Counted from the stretch's first letter, positions 26,910-36,849 are shown. The stretch is 64,000 bases of DNA from Gallaecimonas mangrovi (GCF_003367375.1 NZ_CP031416.1:441501-505500); one strand, 5' to 3'. Notes: generated by a model not told the origin, from the letters alone. Translations and numbers: made by a program.

Positions 26910-29399
26910 ATGCAACACATCAATGTTCAGGTCGACGGCACTCTTACCAATGTAAAAGGCCAAATTTGGGTAGTTAACGCCGACGGCTCGATGGTGCAGC
27001 TTTTCGAAGGTGACAAGGTTGTTTCCGGCATGGAGCTGGTTAGCACCGACGGTACTGCTTTTAATATCCAGCAAAGTGACGGTGGCGTGACCCAATATGC
27101 CGCCTCACCTGATATCAATCTCGATGCGGCGCAGACGCCAACCGACTTTACAGCCGCAAATTCTGACAACGCCTCAGAGCAAGCTGCTTTACAACAGGCC
27201 ATTTTACAAGGCCTGGATCCCACACAAGCTGCCCAGTTATTCCAAGCCTCGGCCGCGGGTGCCGCACCGGCTGCTGGCGCCGCTGGCGGTGGTGGTGATT
27301 CCGGTTACGTCAGCATTGATAGAACCGGCGGTGAAGCTATTGCCAGCGCTGGTTACACCTCTGAAAATAATCCCGGGGAGGGGGGGCCAGTACCAGCAGA
27401 ATCTGACTTGTTGATACTGGATAATACTGCACCCAGTGCAGAACCTGATGAGGTCCTGTTACAAGAAGATCTTATTACCAATGTTTCAGGATCCCTGCTT
27501 GCCAATGACAGCGATGCCAACGGTGACGCCCTTAGTGTCACCGATGTAAATGGCTCAGCTGCCACTACTGTCAGCGGCCAGTACGGCGTGTTGAGTTGGT
27601 CTGCTGACGGTGACTTTTCTTATGCTTTAGACAACGATTTAGCGCAATCAATGGCAGAAGGTGACACTGTCACCGAGACCTTTACGTATCAAGTTAGCGA
27701 CGGTAACGGCGGTACTGCTACCTCTACCCTAACCGTCGAGATCCAAGGGACTAATGATGCGCCAGTTGCGACAGCAAATACCAATGGCGTAACGGAAGAC
27801 AGTGCCTTGACAGCACAAGGCAACATGCTGACCGATGATGACGGTGCCGGTGTTGATAGCGACGTTGATAACGGGGCGCAACTCAGTGTGTCGGCAGTGG
27901 ACGGCAGCAGCGCGAATAATGTTATTGGTAGCTACGGAACCCTCACCTGGAACAGTGATGGCAGCTATAGCTACACCGTCAATAATAGCCTTGCCGAGGT
28001 ACAAGCATTAAGCGGCGGTGAAAGTCTCACTGATACCTTTACCTATACCCTGACCGACGAATTTGGTGCCACTGATACCGCCACCTTAACCATCACCATT
28101 AACGGCAGCGATGACGGGGTGGTGATCAACGGCCTGGATGTGGACGGCGGCGAACAAAGCGTGTCTGAGGCCAACTTAAGTGATGGCTCAGCGCCGAGCA
28201 GCAGCGCCTTAACCCAAAGCGGCAGCTTTAGCTTTGAGAGTGTCGATGGCCTGCAAAGCGTCAGCATCGGCGGACAAAGCTTCACTCTGGCTGAGCTGCA
28301 AGCGCTGGCGACCAGCAACGCCACCGTGAGCACCGACTACGGCACCTTAACCCTGACCGGCTTTAGTGGCGATGCCAGTGGCGGCAGTATCAGCTACAGC
28401 TACACCCTCACTGACAACGTTGATAACGACAGCCAAGCCGGTGCCAATGACAGCGGTTACACCGACAGTGTGGCGGTGGTGGTGACCGACGACGACGGCT
28501 CGAGCAGCAACGCCAGCCTGGATATCAGCATTACCGATGACGTGCCGACGGCGTATGCTGACAGCAACAGCGTGACCGAAGATGGTCCGGTGACCGCCAC
28601 CGGCAATGTGTTGACTAACGACACCCAAGGGGCCGATGGCATCAGCGCCGTGACCACGGTAGGCACCTTTGTTGGCAGCTACGGCACCTTAACCCTGTAT
28701 AGCGACGGCAATTACAGCTATGCGCTGGATAACGACGCGGCGGCGGTACAAGGGTTAAGTGACGGCGAAAGCCTGAGCGACAGCTTTGACTACAGCATCA
28801 TCGATAACGACGGCGACAGCAGCACCGCCACCTTAACCATCACCATTAACGGCAGCGATGACGGGGTGGTGATCAACGGCCTGGATGTGGACGGCGGCGA
28901 ACAAAGCGTGTCTGAGGCCAACTTAAGTGATGGCTCAGCGCCGAGCAGCAGCGCCTTAACCCAAAGCGGCAGCTTTAGCTTTGAGAGTGTCGATGGCCTG
29001 CAAAGCGTCAGCATCGGCGGACAAAGCTTCACCCTGGCCGAGCTGCAAGCGCTGGCGACCAGCAACGCCACCGTGAGCACCGACTACGGCACCTTAACCC
29101 TGACCGGCTTTAGTGGCGATGCCAGTGGCGGCAGTATCAGCTACAGCTACACCCTCACTGACAACGTTGATAACGACAGCCAAGCCGGTGCCAATGACAG
29201 CGGTTACACCGACAGTGTGGCGGTGGTGGTGACCGACGACGACGGCTCGAGCAGCAACGCGAGCCTGGATATCAGCATTACCGATGACGTGCCGACGGCG
29301 TATGCTGACAGCAACAGCGTGACCGAAGATGGTCCGGTGACCGCCACCGGCAATGTGTTGACTAACGACACCCAAGGGCCGATGGCATCAGCGCCGTGA
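26910..29399 (+). CDS. Giant LapA/BpfA-type RTX adhesin, N-terminal fragment (frameshifted gene)
   Basis: Start of a biofilm adhesin that a type I system exports and holds at the outer membrane. Residues 1-110 (from ATG 26910, GAGG box six bases upstream) form the retention module. Di-alanine sites SAAG (114-117) and PAAG (120-123) follow, then the post-site block SIDRTGGEAIASAGYTS. VCBS domains come next, then the 747-bp repeats. The frame leaves the consensus at 29376-29378, where GGG replaces the GGGG of intact repeats, and stops at 29399. Adding one base here and one at 30122 restores a single frame of 2,597 codons to 34701. Confidence 0.8.
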   Translation: MQHINVQVDGTLTNVKGQIWVVNADGSMVQLFEGDKVVSGMELVSTDGTAFNIQQSDGGVTQYAASPDINLDAAQTPTDFTAANSDNASEQAALQQAILQGLDPTQAAQLFQASAAGAAPAAGAAGGGGDSGYVSIDRTGGEAIASAGYTSENNPGEGGPVPAESDLLILDNTAPSAEPDEVLLQEDLITNVSGSLLANDSDANGDALSVTDVNGSAATTVSGQYGVLSWSADGDFSYALDNDLAQSMAEGDTVTETFTYQVSDGNGGTATSTLTVEIQGTNDAPVATANTNGVTEDSALTAQGNMLTDDDGAGVDSDVDNGAQLSVSAVDGSSANNVIGSYGTLTWNSDGSYSYTVNNSLAEVQALSGGESLTDTFTYTLTDEFGATDTATLTITINGSDDGVVINGLDVDGGEQSVSEANLSDGSAPSSSALTQSGSFSFESVDGLQSVSIGGQSFTLAELQALATSNATVSTDYGTLTLTGFSGDASGGSISYSYTLTDNVDNDSQAGANDSGYTDSVAVVVTDDDGSSSNASLDISITDDVPTAYADSNSVTEDGPVTATGNVLTNDTQGADGISAVTTVGTFVGSYGTLTLYSDGNYSYALDNDAAAVQGLSDGESLSDSFDYSIIDNDGDSSTATLTITINGSDDGVVINGLDVDGGEQSVSEANLSDGSAPSSSALTQSGSFSFESVDGLQSVSIGGQSFTLAELQALATSNATVSTDYGTLTLTGFSGDASGGSISYSYTLTDNVDNDSQAGANDSGYTDSVAVVVTDDDGSSSNASLDISITDDVPTAYADSNSVTEDGPVTATGNVLTNDTQGPMASAP

Positions 29400-31548
29400 C
29401 CACGGTAGGCACCTTTGTTGGCAGCTACGGCACCTTAACCCTGTATAGCGACGGCAATTACAGCTATGCGCTGGATAACGACGCGGCGGCGGTACAAGGG
29501 TTAAGTGACGGCGAAAGCCTGAGCGACAGCTTTGACTACAGCATCATCGATAACGACGGCGACAGCAGCACCGCCACCTTAACCATCACCATTAACGGCA
29601 GCGATGACGGGGTGGTGATCAACGGCCTGGATGTGGACGGCGGCGAACAAAGCGTGTCTGAGGCCAACTTAAGTGATGGCTCAGCGCCCGACAGCAGCGC
29701 CCTAACCCAAAGCGGCAGCTTTAGCTTTGAGAGTGTCGATGGCCTGCAAAGCGTCAGCATCGGCGGACAAAGCTTCACCCTGGCCGAGCTGCAAGCGCTG
29801 GCGACCAGCAACGCCACCGTGAGCACCGACTACGGCACCTTAACCCTGACCGGCTTTAGTGGCGATGCCAGTGGCGGCAGTATCAGCTACAGCTACACCC
29901 TCACTGACAACGTTGATAACGACAGCCAAGCCGGTGCCAATGACAGCGGTTACACCGACAGTGTGGCGGTGGTGGTGACCGACGACGACGGCTCGAGCAG
30001 CAACGCGAGCCTGGATATCAGCATTACCGATGACGTGCCGACGGCGTATGCTGACAGCAACAGCGTGACCGAAGATGGTCCGGTGACCGCCACCGGCAAT
30101 GTGTTGACTAACGACACCCAAGGGCCGATGGCATCAGCGCCGTGACCACGGTAGGCACCTTTGTTGGCAGCTACGGCACCTTAACCCTGTATAGCGACGG
30201 CAATTACAGCTATGCGCTGGATAACGACGCGGCGGCGGTACAAGGGTTAAGTGACGGCGAAAGCCTGAGCGACAGCTTTGACTACAGCATCATCGATAAC
30301 GACGGCGACAGCAGCACCGCCACCTTAACCATCACCATTAACGGCAGCGATGACGGGGTGGTGATCAACGGCCTGGATGTGGACGGCGGCGAACAAAGCG
30401 TGTCTGAGGCCAACTTAAGTGATGGCTCAGCGCCGAGCAGCAGCGCCTTAACCCAAAGCGGCAGCTTTAGCTTTGAGAGTGTCGATGGCCTGCAAAGCGT
30501 CAGCATCGGCGGACAAAGCTTCACCCTGGCCGAGCTGCAAGCGCTGGCGACCAGCAACGCCACCGTGAGCACCGACTACGGCACCTTAACCCTGACCGGC
30601 TTTAGTGGCGATGCCAGTGGCGGCAGTATCAGCTACAGCTACACCCTCACTGACAACGTTGATAACGACAGCCAAGCCGGTGCCAATGACAGCGGTTACA
30701 CCGACAGTGTGGCGGTGGTGGTGACCGACGACGACGGCTCGAGCAGCAACGCGAGCCTGGATATCAGCATTACCGATGACGTGCCGACGGCGTATGCTGA
30801 CAGCAACAGCGTGACCGAAGATGGTCCGGTGACCGCCACCGGCAATGTGTTGACTAACGACACCCAAGGGGCCGATGGCATCAGCGCCGTGACCACGGTA
30901 GGCACCTTTGTTGGCAGCTACGGCACCTTAACCCTGTATAGCGACGGCAATTACAGCTATGCGCTGGATAACGACGCGGCGGCGGTACAAGGGTTAAGTG
31001 ACGGCGAAAGCCTGAGCGACAGCTTTGACTACAGCATCATCGATAACGACGGCGACAGCAGCACCGCCACCTTAACCATCACCATTAACGGCAGCGATGA
31101 CGGGGTGGTGATCAACGGCCTGGATGTGGACGGCGGCGAACAAAGCGTGTCTGAGGCCAACTTAAGTGATGGCTCAGCGCCCGACAGCAGCGCCCTAACC
31201 CAAAGCGGCAGCTTTAGCTTTGAGAGTGTCGATGGCCTGCAAAGCGTCAGCATCGGCGGACAAAGCTTCACCCTGGCCGAGCTGCAAGCGCTGGCGACCA
31301 GCAACGCCACGGTGAGCACCGACTACGGCACCTTAACCCTGACCGGCTTTAGTGGCGATGCCAGTGGCGGCAGTATCAGCTACAGCTACACCCTCACTGA
31401 CAACGTTGATAACGACAGCCAAGCCGGTGCCAATGACACCGGTTACACCGACAGTGTGGCGGTGGTGGTGACCGACGACGACGGCTCGAGCAGCAATGCG
31501 AGCCTGGATATCCACATTACCGATGACGTGCCGACGGCGTATGCCGAC
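28119..31548 (+). repeat. Near-identical 747-bp coding tandem repeat, 4.6 copies
   Basis: Units start at 28119, 28866, 29612, 30358 and 31105 (lengths 747, 746, 746, 747, then about 440). Each encodes a beta-rich domain (VVINGLDVDGGEQSV to DISITDDVPTAYAD) plus a VCBS domain ending TLTITINGSDDG. Copies differ at only a handful of bases. Units 3 and 5 read PDSSAL where 1, 2 and 4 read PSSSAL. The two 746-base units carry the frameshifts. Such arrays gain and lose units by recombination and are easily mis-assembled. Confidence 0.9.
29396..30145 (+). CDS. Adhesin middle fragment between the two frameshifts
   Basis: A 249-codon piece of the adhesin repeat array in the second frame. It opens at a GTG that overlaps the preceding TGA stop (GTGA) and ends in the same context after the second one-base loss. 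It has no signal or retention module and holds one repeat unit's worth of VCBS-type sequence (TTVGTFVGSYGTLTLYSDGN onward). It is not expected to be a separate protein; it belongs to the broken or mis-sequenced adhesin gene. Confidence 0.7.
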   Translation: MTTVGTFVGSYGTLTLYSDGNYSYALDNDAAAVQGLSDGESLSDSFDYSIIDNDGDSSTATLTITINGSDDGVVINGLDVDGGEQSVSEANLSDGSAPDSSALTQSGSFSFESVDGLQSVSIGGQSFTLAELQALATSNATVSTDYGTLTLTGFSGDASGGSISYSYTLTDNVDNDSQAGANDSGYTDSVAVVVTDDDGSSSNASLDISITDDVPTAYADSNSVTEDGPVTATGNVLTNDTQGPMASAP

Positions 31549-34500
31549 ACGGGTGATGTAGATGAGGGTGGCACCTTAACCGTGGATGCTGCCAGTGGCG
31601 TGTTAAGTAACGATCTCACCAGTGCCGACTCTGGCTTTACCTTGCAAGGTGTGGCTACTGGAAGTGATACCAGCACTGCTGTCAGTGGCAACATTGGGTC
31701 GGCGGTAGCAGGGCTTTACGGCACCCTGACGCTTAATGCTGATGGTAGCTATACCTATCAAGCGAATAGCAACGTGACATCAGCTGATGTGCAGGACGTG
31801 TTCGTTTACACCATTGTCGATGCTGATGGTGATACCTCAACCACCACCCTGACCATTAATGTTGCAGACGCTACCCTGGTTTGTGATCCGCAGAATGTGA
31901 CCGTTTATGAAGCAGCATTAGCTGATGGTAGCAACCCTAGCAGTACAGCTGAAATTGCCAGCGGTACCTTAAGTGCCTCCGGTGGTGTTGGCACCCTGAC
32001 CTATTCGGTTGTGGGAGATGGCCAGGGAACTTACGGCACCTTGGTTATTAATGCAGATGGTACTTACACCTATTCCTTAACTAACCCTGTCACTGTCGAT
32101 AACGCTAATGACGGCACTAACCTCAAACTGGGTGTTGAAACCTTCACCTATCAAGTGACCGATGCCAATGGCAATACGGTTACCAATACCATCTCCGTGA
32201 ATGTGCAAGACGATGTGCCGCAACTGACTATGGCGAGTTTTGTGGTCGACAACACTGCCGGGCTCTACACCGGGAATTGGATTGTAGAAAGCGGGGCCGA
32301 TGGTTTCAGTAGCGATCTGAGTAACCTCAGCAATTCGTCACAAGGTATCAATGTCACCCTGCTTAGTGACTTGGGTGATGATGCCGATGTTAGCCGTGTT
32401 GATATTTACGACGGCAACACTTACGTCGGTGAAGAAATCACGGTGCAATACGATGGCCAAACCTTTTTTACGCTGTTAATGAAGGCTGATGGCACCTATG
32501 AATTTGATTTGGTTACCCCTAATCCCAGCACCACCGAGCAAGTCACCTTTGATGCCAATATTGGTTCTCATCGTACCGAGCTTTGGGCTGAAGAGATTCT
32601 GCTGAAAAATTCAGCCACGGCATCCCTTGATACCGACATTAAGTTCACCACGGATTCGGGTTATATCAATACCAGTACTGTAGGCCTTGGGGTTAACAGC
32701 AACTGGATTGACGCAGGGGAAAGCTTAACCGCTTCATTTTATGAAGGTGACGGCGACTCTGATGCTTCTACTCACTCTTCAACCCAACAAGCGGTTGATG
32801 AAGTCACGCTAACCTTTAATGGCAGCGGTACTGCCAATATGACTTTTGAGCTACTTGATGCCAGCGGCAACGTCATCGCCACTGTGTCCCATGTTGTGGT
32901 CAGCGGTGACGGAACAGTCACCATCAGTGCCGATGATGTTGGTATCGATGATTTCTACGGTATCAATATCATCCATGAAAGTGGTGACAAGGTTCGTTTG
33001 TCCGGTATGGAAACGTCTATTGATGTGCTGCCGAACGATCAAACCCTGGATTTTGATGTGCAGGTGATTGACGGCGATGGTGATAGCACTCACTCCAACT
33101 TCACTGTCACCATTAATGCCGAGCATGACGACAACCTCATCATTGTTGGTGACAACACCGACGATAAGGCCGGTTCCAGTACCGCCTATGTCATTGGTTC
33201 TGGGTCGGGTGAAATTGACGGGGGTACCGGTAACGACGTACTGGTGGGGGACACCGGCGGCACGTCCACCGAATTGGTAGCCGGGGAAAACTACAATATT
33301 GCCCTTATCATCGACACCTCCGGCAGTATGGACTCTGACGGCCGGATGGACTTGGCAAAAGCAGCCTTGGAAAACCTTGCCAAGCAACTAGCCACCCATA
33401 CTGGCACCATCAATGTTGCTTTGATTTCATTCTCTAGCTCAGCAACAACCCAAACCTTTACTTTTGATGGCAGCCAGAACGATCAAGCCACCCTCACCAG
33501 TTTGATCAGTGCCATTAACTCATTAACCGCTAACGGTTCCACTAACTACGAAGATGCCATGGAAGAGACCTCTTCCTGGTTTAGCAGTGTCGATAGCAAT
33601 GGCTATACCGACATGGCCTTCTTCCTGACCGACGGTAACCCAACTACCAATAACAGTGATCACAGCAATAGCTCTGGTGATACCTCATATGACGACCTTA
33701 ATAGTGCCGTGCAGGCGGCGTCATCAATGATCAACGGGGATGTCATTTTCAATGCCATTGGTATTGGTAGTGGCGTGAATGAAGAGTATTTGCAGTTCTT
33801 CGATAATACCGACGTCACCGGCACTGGCTCGGCATCCTTCACCGGCAACCATAGTACACAAACAGTGACAGGTACTGTCGGTGACCCGCAAATCATATAC
33901 ACCGCTGATGAGCTTCAAGCCGCGCTTGATGAAGGCTTTAGTCAAGTGAATCCCGATTCGGTAGGGAATGACACCATTGTGGGGGATGACGGTAACGACG
34001 TTATCTTCGGCGACGTCATTAACACCGACCAGCTGGCCTGGACCGACAGCGATGGTACCCATGATGCCGGTAGCCACGATGGTGAAGGCTTACAAGCCTT
34101 AGTGGATTACCTGACTGCAGTGAATGGCCATGCTGCCACTGACGAAGAGATCTTCAACTACATCAAGTTCAACGCACAAACCCTGAGTGAAGACGGAGAT
34201 ACTCGCGGTGGCAACGACACGCTTTTGGGTGGCGTTGGCGACGACATGATCTTCGGTCAAGGTGGCAATGACACCATTACCGGTGGTGAAGGTGACGACT
34301 TGCTCTACGGCGGAACCGGTAATGACACCTTTGTTTGGCAGTTAGGCGAAACCGGTACTGACCACGTTGCCGACTTTACCGTGGGCGAAGATGTGCTTGA
34401 TCTGTCCAGCCTGCTGGTTGGTGAGAACAGTACCAATCTCGATGACTACTTACAGATAAGCCAAGAAAGCGATGGTGCTCATATTGCCATTGATGCCGAT

Positions 34501-34701
34501 GCCAATGGTTCAGTTGACCAAACCATTGTGCTTGATGGTGTAGACCTCAGCAGTTTAGGGAGCTCTCAACAGGCCATTGTGCAGCAACTGCTAAGTAGCG
34601 GTTCGCTGGTGGTGGACTCTGGATCAACAACAACAACTGCTGCCGCCGCACCAATGAGCGGAAGTTCAGTGAATGACGAACAGCTTCACATCGCTATTTA
34701 A
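30142..34701 (+). CDS. Giant RTX adhesin, C-terminal fragment with VWA domain and type I secretion signal
   Basis: 1,519 codons completing the adhesin. Order: remaining repeats (to about residue 470), two more VCBS-like domains, a beta domain, then a von Willebrand A domain with MIDAS motif DTSGS (1058-1062) and a later LTDGNP. RTX calcium-binding nonapeptides follow (GGNDTLLGG, GGEGDDLLYGG). The C-terminus (DTFVWQLGETGTDHVADF, then DVLDLSSLL) is the RTX secretion-target type that leaves first through the type I channel. It starts at a GTG overlapping the previous stop and is in truth the third frame of one gene. Confidence 0.82.
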   Translation: MTTVGTFVGSYGTLTLYSDGNYSYALDNDAAAVQGLSDGESLSDSFDYSIIDNDGDSSTATLTITINGSDDGVVINGLDVDGGEQSVSEANLSDGSAPSSSALTQSGSFSFESVDGLQSVSIGGQSFTLAELQALATSNATVSTDYGTLTLTGFSGDASGGSISYSYTLTDNVDNDSQAGANDSGYTDSVAVVVTDDDGSSSNASLDISITDDVPTAYADSNSVTEDGPVTATGNVLTNDTQGADGISAVTTVGTFVGSYGTLTLYSDGNYSYALDNDAAAVQGLSDGESLSDSFDYSIIDNDGDSSTATLTITINGSDDGVVINGLDVDGGEQSVSEANLSDGSAPDSSALTQSGSFSFESVDGLQSVSIGGQSFTLAELQALATSNATVSTDYGTLTLTGFSGDASGGSISYSYTLTDNVDNDSQAGANDTGYTDSVAVVVTDDDGSSSNASLDIHITDDVPTAYADTGDVDEGGTLTVDAASGVLSNDLTSADSGFTLQGVATGSDTSTAVSGNIGSAVAGLYGTLTLNADGSYTYQANSNVTSADVQDVFVYTIVDADGDTSTTTLTINVADATLVCDPQNVTVYEAALADGSNPSSTAEIASGTLSASGGVGTLTYSVVGDGQGTYGTLVINADGTYTYSLTNPVTVDNANDGTNLKLGVETFTYQVTDANGNTVTNTISVNVQDDVPQLTMASFVVDNTAGLYTGNWIVESGADGFSSDLSNLSNSSQGINVTLLSDLGDDADVSRVDIYDGNTYVGEEITVQYDGQTFFTLLMKADGTYEFDLVTPNPSTTEQVTFDANIGSHRTELWAEEILLKNSATASLDTDIKFTTDSGYINTSTVGLGVNSNWIDAGESLTASFYEGDGDSDASTHSSTQQAVDEVTLTFNGSGTANMTFELLDASGNVIATVSHVVVSGDGTVTISADDVGIDDFYGINIIHESGDKVRLSGMETSIDVLPNDQTLDFDVQVIDGDGDSTHSNFTVTINAEHDDNLIIVGDNTDDKAGSSTAYVIGSGSGEIDGGTGNDVLVGDTGGTSTELVAGENYNIALIIDTSGSMDSDGRMDLAKAALENLAKQLATHTGTINVALISFSSSATTQTFTFDGSQNDQATLTSLISAINSLTANGSTNYEDAMEETSSWFSSVDSNGYTDMAFFLTDGNPTTNNSDHSNSSGDTSYDDLNSAVQAASSMINGDVIFNAIGIGSGVNEEYLQFFDNTDVTGTGSASFTGNHSTQTVTGTVGDPQIIYTADELQAALDEGFSQVNPDSVGNDTIVGDDGNDVIFGDVINTDQLAWTDSDGTHDAGSHDGEGLQALVDYLTAVNGHAATDEEIFNYIKFNAQTLSEDGDTRGGNDTLLGGVGDDMIFGQGGNDTITGGEGDDLLYGGTGNDTFVWQLGETGTDHVADFTVGEDVLDLSSLLVGENSTNLDDYLQISQESDGAHIAIDADANGSVDQTIVLDGVDLSSLGSSQQAIVQQLLSSGSLVVDSGSTTTTAAAAPMSGSSVNDEQLHIAI

Positions 34702-34710
34702 GGGCTGACA

Positions 34711-36849
34711 ATGAGTCTTCAAACTTCAGAATGGAAGGTGACTCAGGCCGAACAAGCTGATGCCCTTTTGGATGCGCTGCAATGGCTGCTTGCAAAAGAA
34801 GGTAGGGCTTTATCTGGCCAGTCCTTGGTGGCAGGGCTCCCTTTAGAAAATGGTTGTTTATCAACAGAAAGTTTCCCTCGGGCGGCGGCCCGGGGCGGCT
34901 TTGACGCAGTATTACGCCAGTTTTCTATAAAAGAGCTGTCTAACCAGTCGTTGCCGCTGTTGATACTGCTTAACAACAAAGAGTGCGCTTTATTAACCGA
35001 AGTTGGCCCTAACGAAGTTTCTTGGACAACGTTCCCGCAGCGGAACAACCACAGAGCCCCGCTTAGTGAGCTAGAAAGCCAGTATATGGGCTACTGCTTT
35101 ACCCTGCATGCCTTGGGGGATTTGGGGCAAACGCAAAGCAGCGCCGATAGCGACCTTAAATTGTTTTGGCGAACACTTTGGCAGCGCCGCGGGCTCTATC
35201 GTGACGCCTTATTGGCTTCCATGCTGATTAACCTGTTTGCGCTGGTGATCCCGCTTTTCATTATGAATGTCTACGACAAGGTGGTGCCCAATCTCGCCTT
35301 TGACTCCTTGTGGGTTCTGGCCGGTGGTGCTTTGCTGGCGTTTATTTTTGACTCTACATTGCGGCTTATTCGTTCACGGCTACTGGATCTTGCAGGTCGC
35401 CAGGCCGAACAGACCTTGTCGCAGGTGCTGATGGAACGCAGCCTCGGCACGCCGCTAGTTAACCGTGCCAGTAGCCTTGGCCAGGCGATGCGGCGGTTCC
35501 AAGATTTTGAGTATCTTCGCGAATTTATTTCATCGTCGACTATAGCCTTGGTTGCTGACCTTCCCTTTGCGGTGCTGTTTTTAGTGGTTATCGGCATTAT
35601 CAGTGGTCATTTGGTCATAGTGCCGCTCATTGCTGCACTGGTGCTGATAGTGGGTGCTTTATTGATGGCAAGGAGCCTCCATAAATCGGTAACACTTAAC
35701 GCCCAAATCAGTGCTATTCGCCAAACGCAGTTAGCGGAAATGCTGGCGATGCCCGAGTACATTAAAGCCTGCGGTGCCGAGCATCGCTGCCAACACAGTT
35801 GGGAACAGCTGGTGGCCGCGCAATCGCAGGTGCAAAACCGCATGCGTGAATTACAACAACGGCTTTCTACCCTCTCTAATTTGATGGTGCAACTGACTAT
35901 GGTTGGTGTTGTGGTGCTTGGCGTGGTGAGCCTAGCCGGTGGCTCCAGTAGCCTAGGCGCCATCATTGCCGCAGTGATGCTCGGTAGCCGCACCATAGGC
36001 CCCTTTGCGCAACTGGCGAATTTGATTGGACGCTATCAGCAGGCCAAAGTTGGGATGAATGCCCTTACCGAGGCGTTACAAGAAAAAGACGAGTTCTCCC
36101 AAACCTCTGAAGCGCTTCGCAGGCCCATTACCCGTGGCGCCTTCCAGCTGAATGGCGTTTCCTTCTCTTACCCTGGTAGTGCTATTGCAGCGGTAGACAA
36201 TCTCAACCTATCGATTCGCGCTGGTGAGCGGGTTGGCATCATTGGCCGAACCGGCTGCGGCAAAACCACCTTAGCCAGATTAATGCTTGGCCTTTATCTG
36301 CCAGACAAAGGCCACCTGTTGGTTGATGGTGTGGACATTCACCAACGTCACCCGTTGGATATGCGCCGTGGTATTGGCTACTTGGCACAGGATGCCAGGC
36401 TGGTTGCCGGCACCATTCGAGACAACATCGTGTTTGGTCTGGGTGCCGTTCCCGAGGGGCAAATTTTAGATGCGGCCGAACAAGCTGGGCTTAGCGCATT
36501 TACGGATGTGGATGAAAGTGGCCTTTCGCGCAAAGTCGGTGAAGGTGGCATTGAGTTGTCCCTTGGCCAGCGCCATTTGGTTGCACTGGCAAGGGCTCTG
36601 GTACTGCGGCCGAAAGTGCTGTTGTTAGATGAACCAACGGCGAGCCTAGACCCGGCAACAGAACAAAAGGTGATGGAAAGGCTTGGGCAGATTGGTCGCG
36701 ATTGCACTCTGGTGTTGGTGACTCACAAACACAGCATGCTGCAATTGGTTGACCGCCTCATTGTATTGGAGCACGGCCACTTAGTGGTTGATGGCCCTAA
36801 AGACAAAGTGCTGGCCTGGCTCAAAGAGCATGGGGGGCGCCATGAGTAG
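34711..36849 (+). CDS. lapB: Type I secretion permease/ATPase for the adhesin (LapB-type)
   Basis: Inner-membrane ABC exporter of 712 aa. A degenerate C39-like domain without the catalytic cysteine (about 1-130) comes first, then a six-helix membrane domain (about 165-440), then the ATPase. Walker A is GRTGCGKTT (512-520), Walker B LLLDEP (637-642), the H-loop His lies in VTHKHS. The signature reads LSLGQ (616-620) instead of LSGGQ, an oddity. It starts nine bases after the adhesin stop and its end overlaps the next gene by eight bases. Confidence 0.92.
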   Translation: MSLQTSEWKVTQAEQADALLDALQWLLAKEGRALSGQSLVAGLPLENGCLSTESFPRAAARGGFDAVLRQFSIKELSNQSLPLLILLNNKECALLTEVGPNEVSWTTFPQRNNHRAPLSELESQYMGYCFTLHALGDLGQTQSSADSDLKLFWRTLWQRRGLYRDALLASMLINLFALVIPLFIMNVYDKVVPNLAFDSLWVLAGGALLAFIFDSTLRLIRSRLLDLAGRQAEQTLSQVLMERSLGTPLVNRASSLGQAMRRFQDFEYLREFISSSTIALVADLPFAVLFLVVIGIISGHLVIVPLIAALVLIVGALLMARSLHKSVTLNAQISAIRQTQLAEMLAMPEYIKACGAEHRCQHSWEQLVAAQSQVQNRMRELQQRLSTLSNLMVQLTMVGVVVLGVVSLAGGSSSLGAIIAAVMLGSRTIGPFAQLANLIGRYQQAKVGMNALTEALQEKDEFSQTSEALRRPITRGAFQLNGVSFSYPGSAIAAVDNLNLSIRAGERVGIIGRTGCGKTTLARLMLGLYLPDKGHLLVDGVDIHQRHPLDMRRGIGYLAQDARLVAGTIRDNIVFGLGAVPEGQILDAAEQAGLSAFTDVDESGLSRKVGEGGIELSLGQRHLVALARALVLRPKVLLLDEPTASLDPATEQKVMERLGQIGRDCTLVLVTHKHSMLQLVDRLIVLEHGHLVVDGPKDKVLAWLKEHGGRHE

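Noticed and set aside
29370-29400. Programmed frameshifting to join the adhesin frames
   Set aside because: The sites are simple one-base losses relative to sister repeat units that are in frame; no stimulator structure or classic slippery heptamer is seen, and two successive events would be needed.
28119-31548. Regular repeats suggesting a CRISPR or satellite array
   Set aside because: The 747-bp period is a multiple of three, stays coding and encodes VCBS-type domains; there are no short repeats with unique spacers.
28043-31694. Repeated minus-strand ORFs of 93-96 codons through the adhesin repeats
   Set aside because: They recur only because the coding repeat recurs; they have no ribosome sites and their composition mirrors the sense strand.
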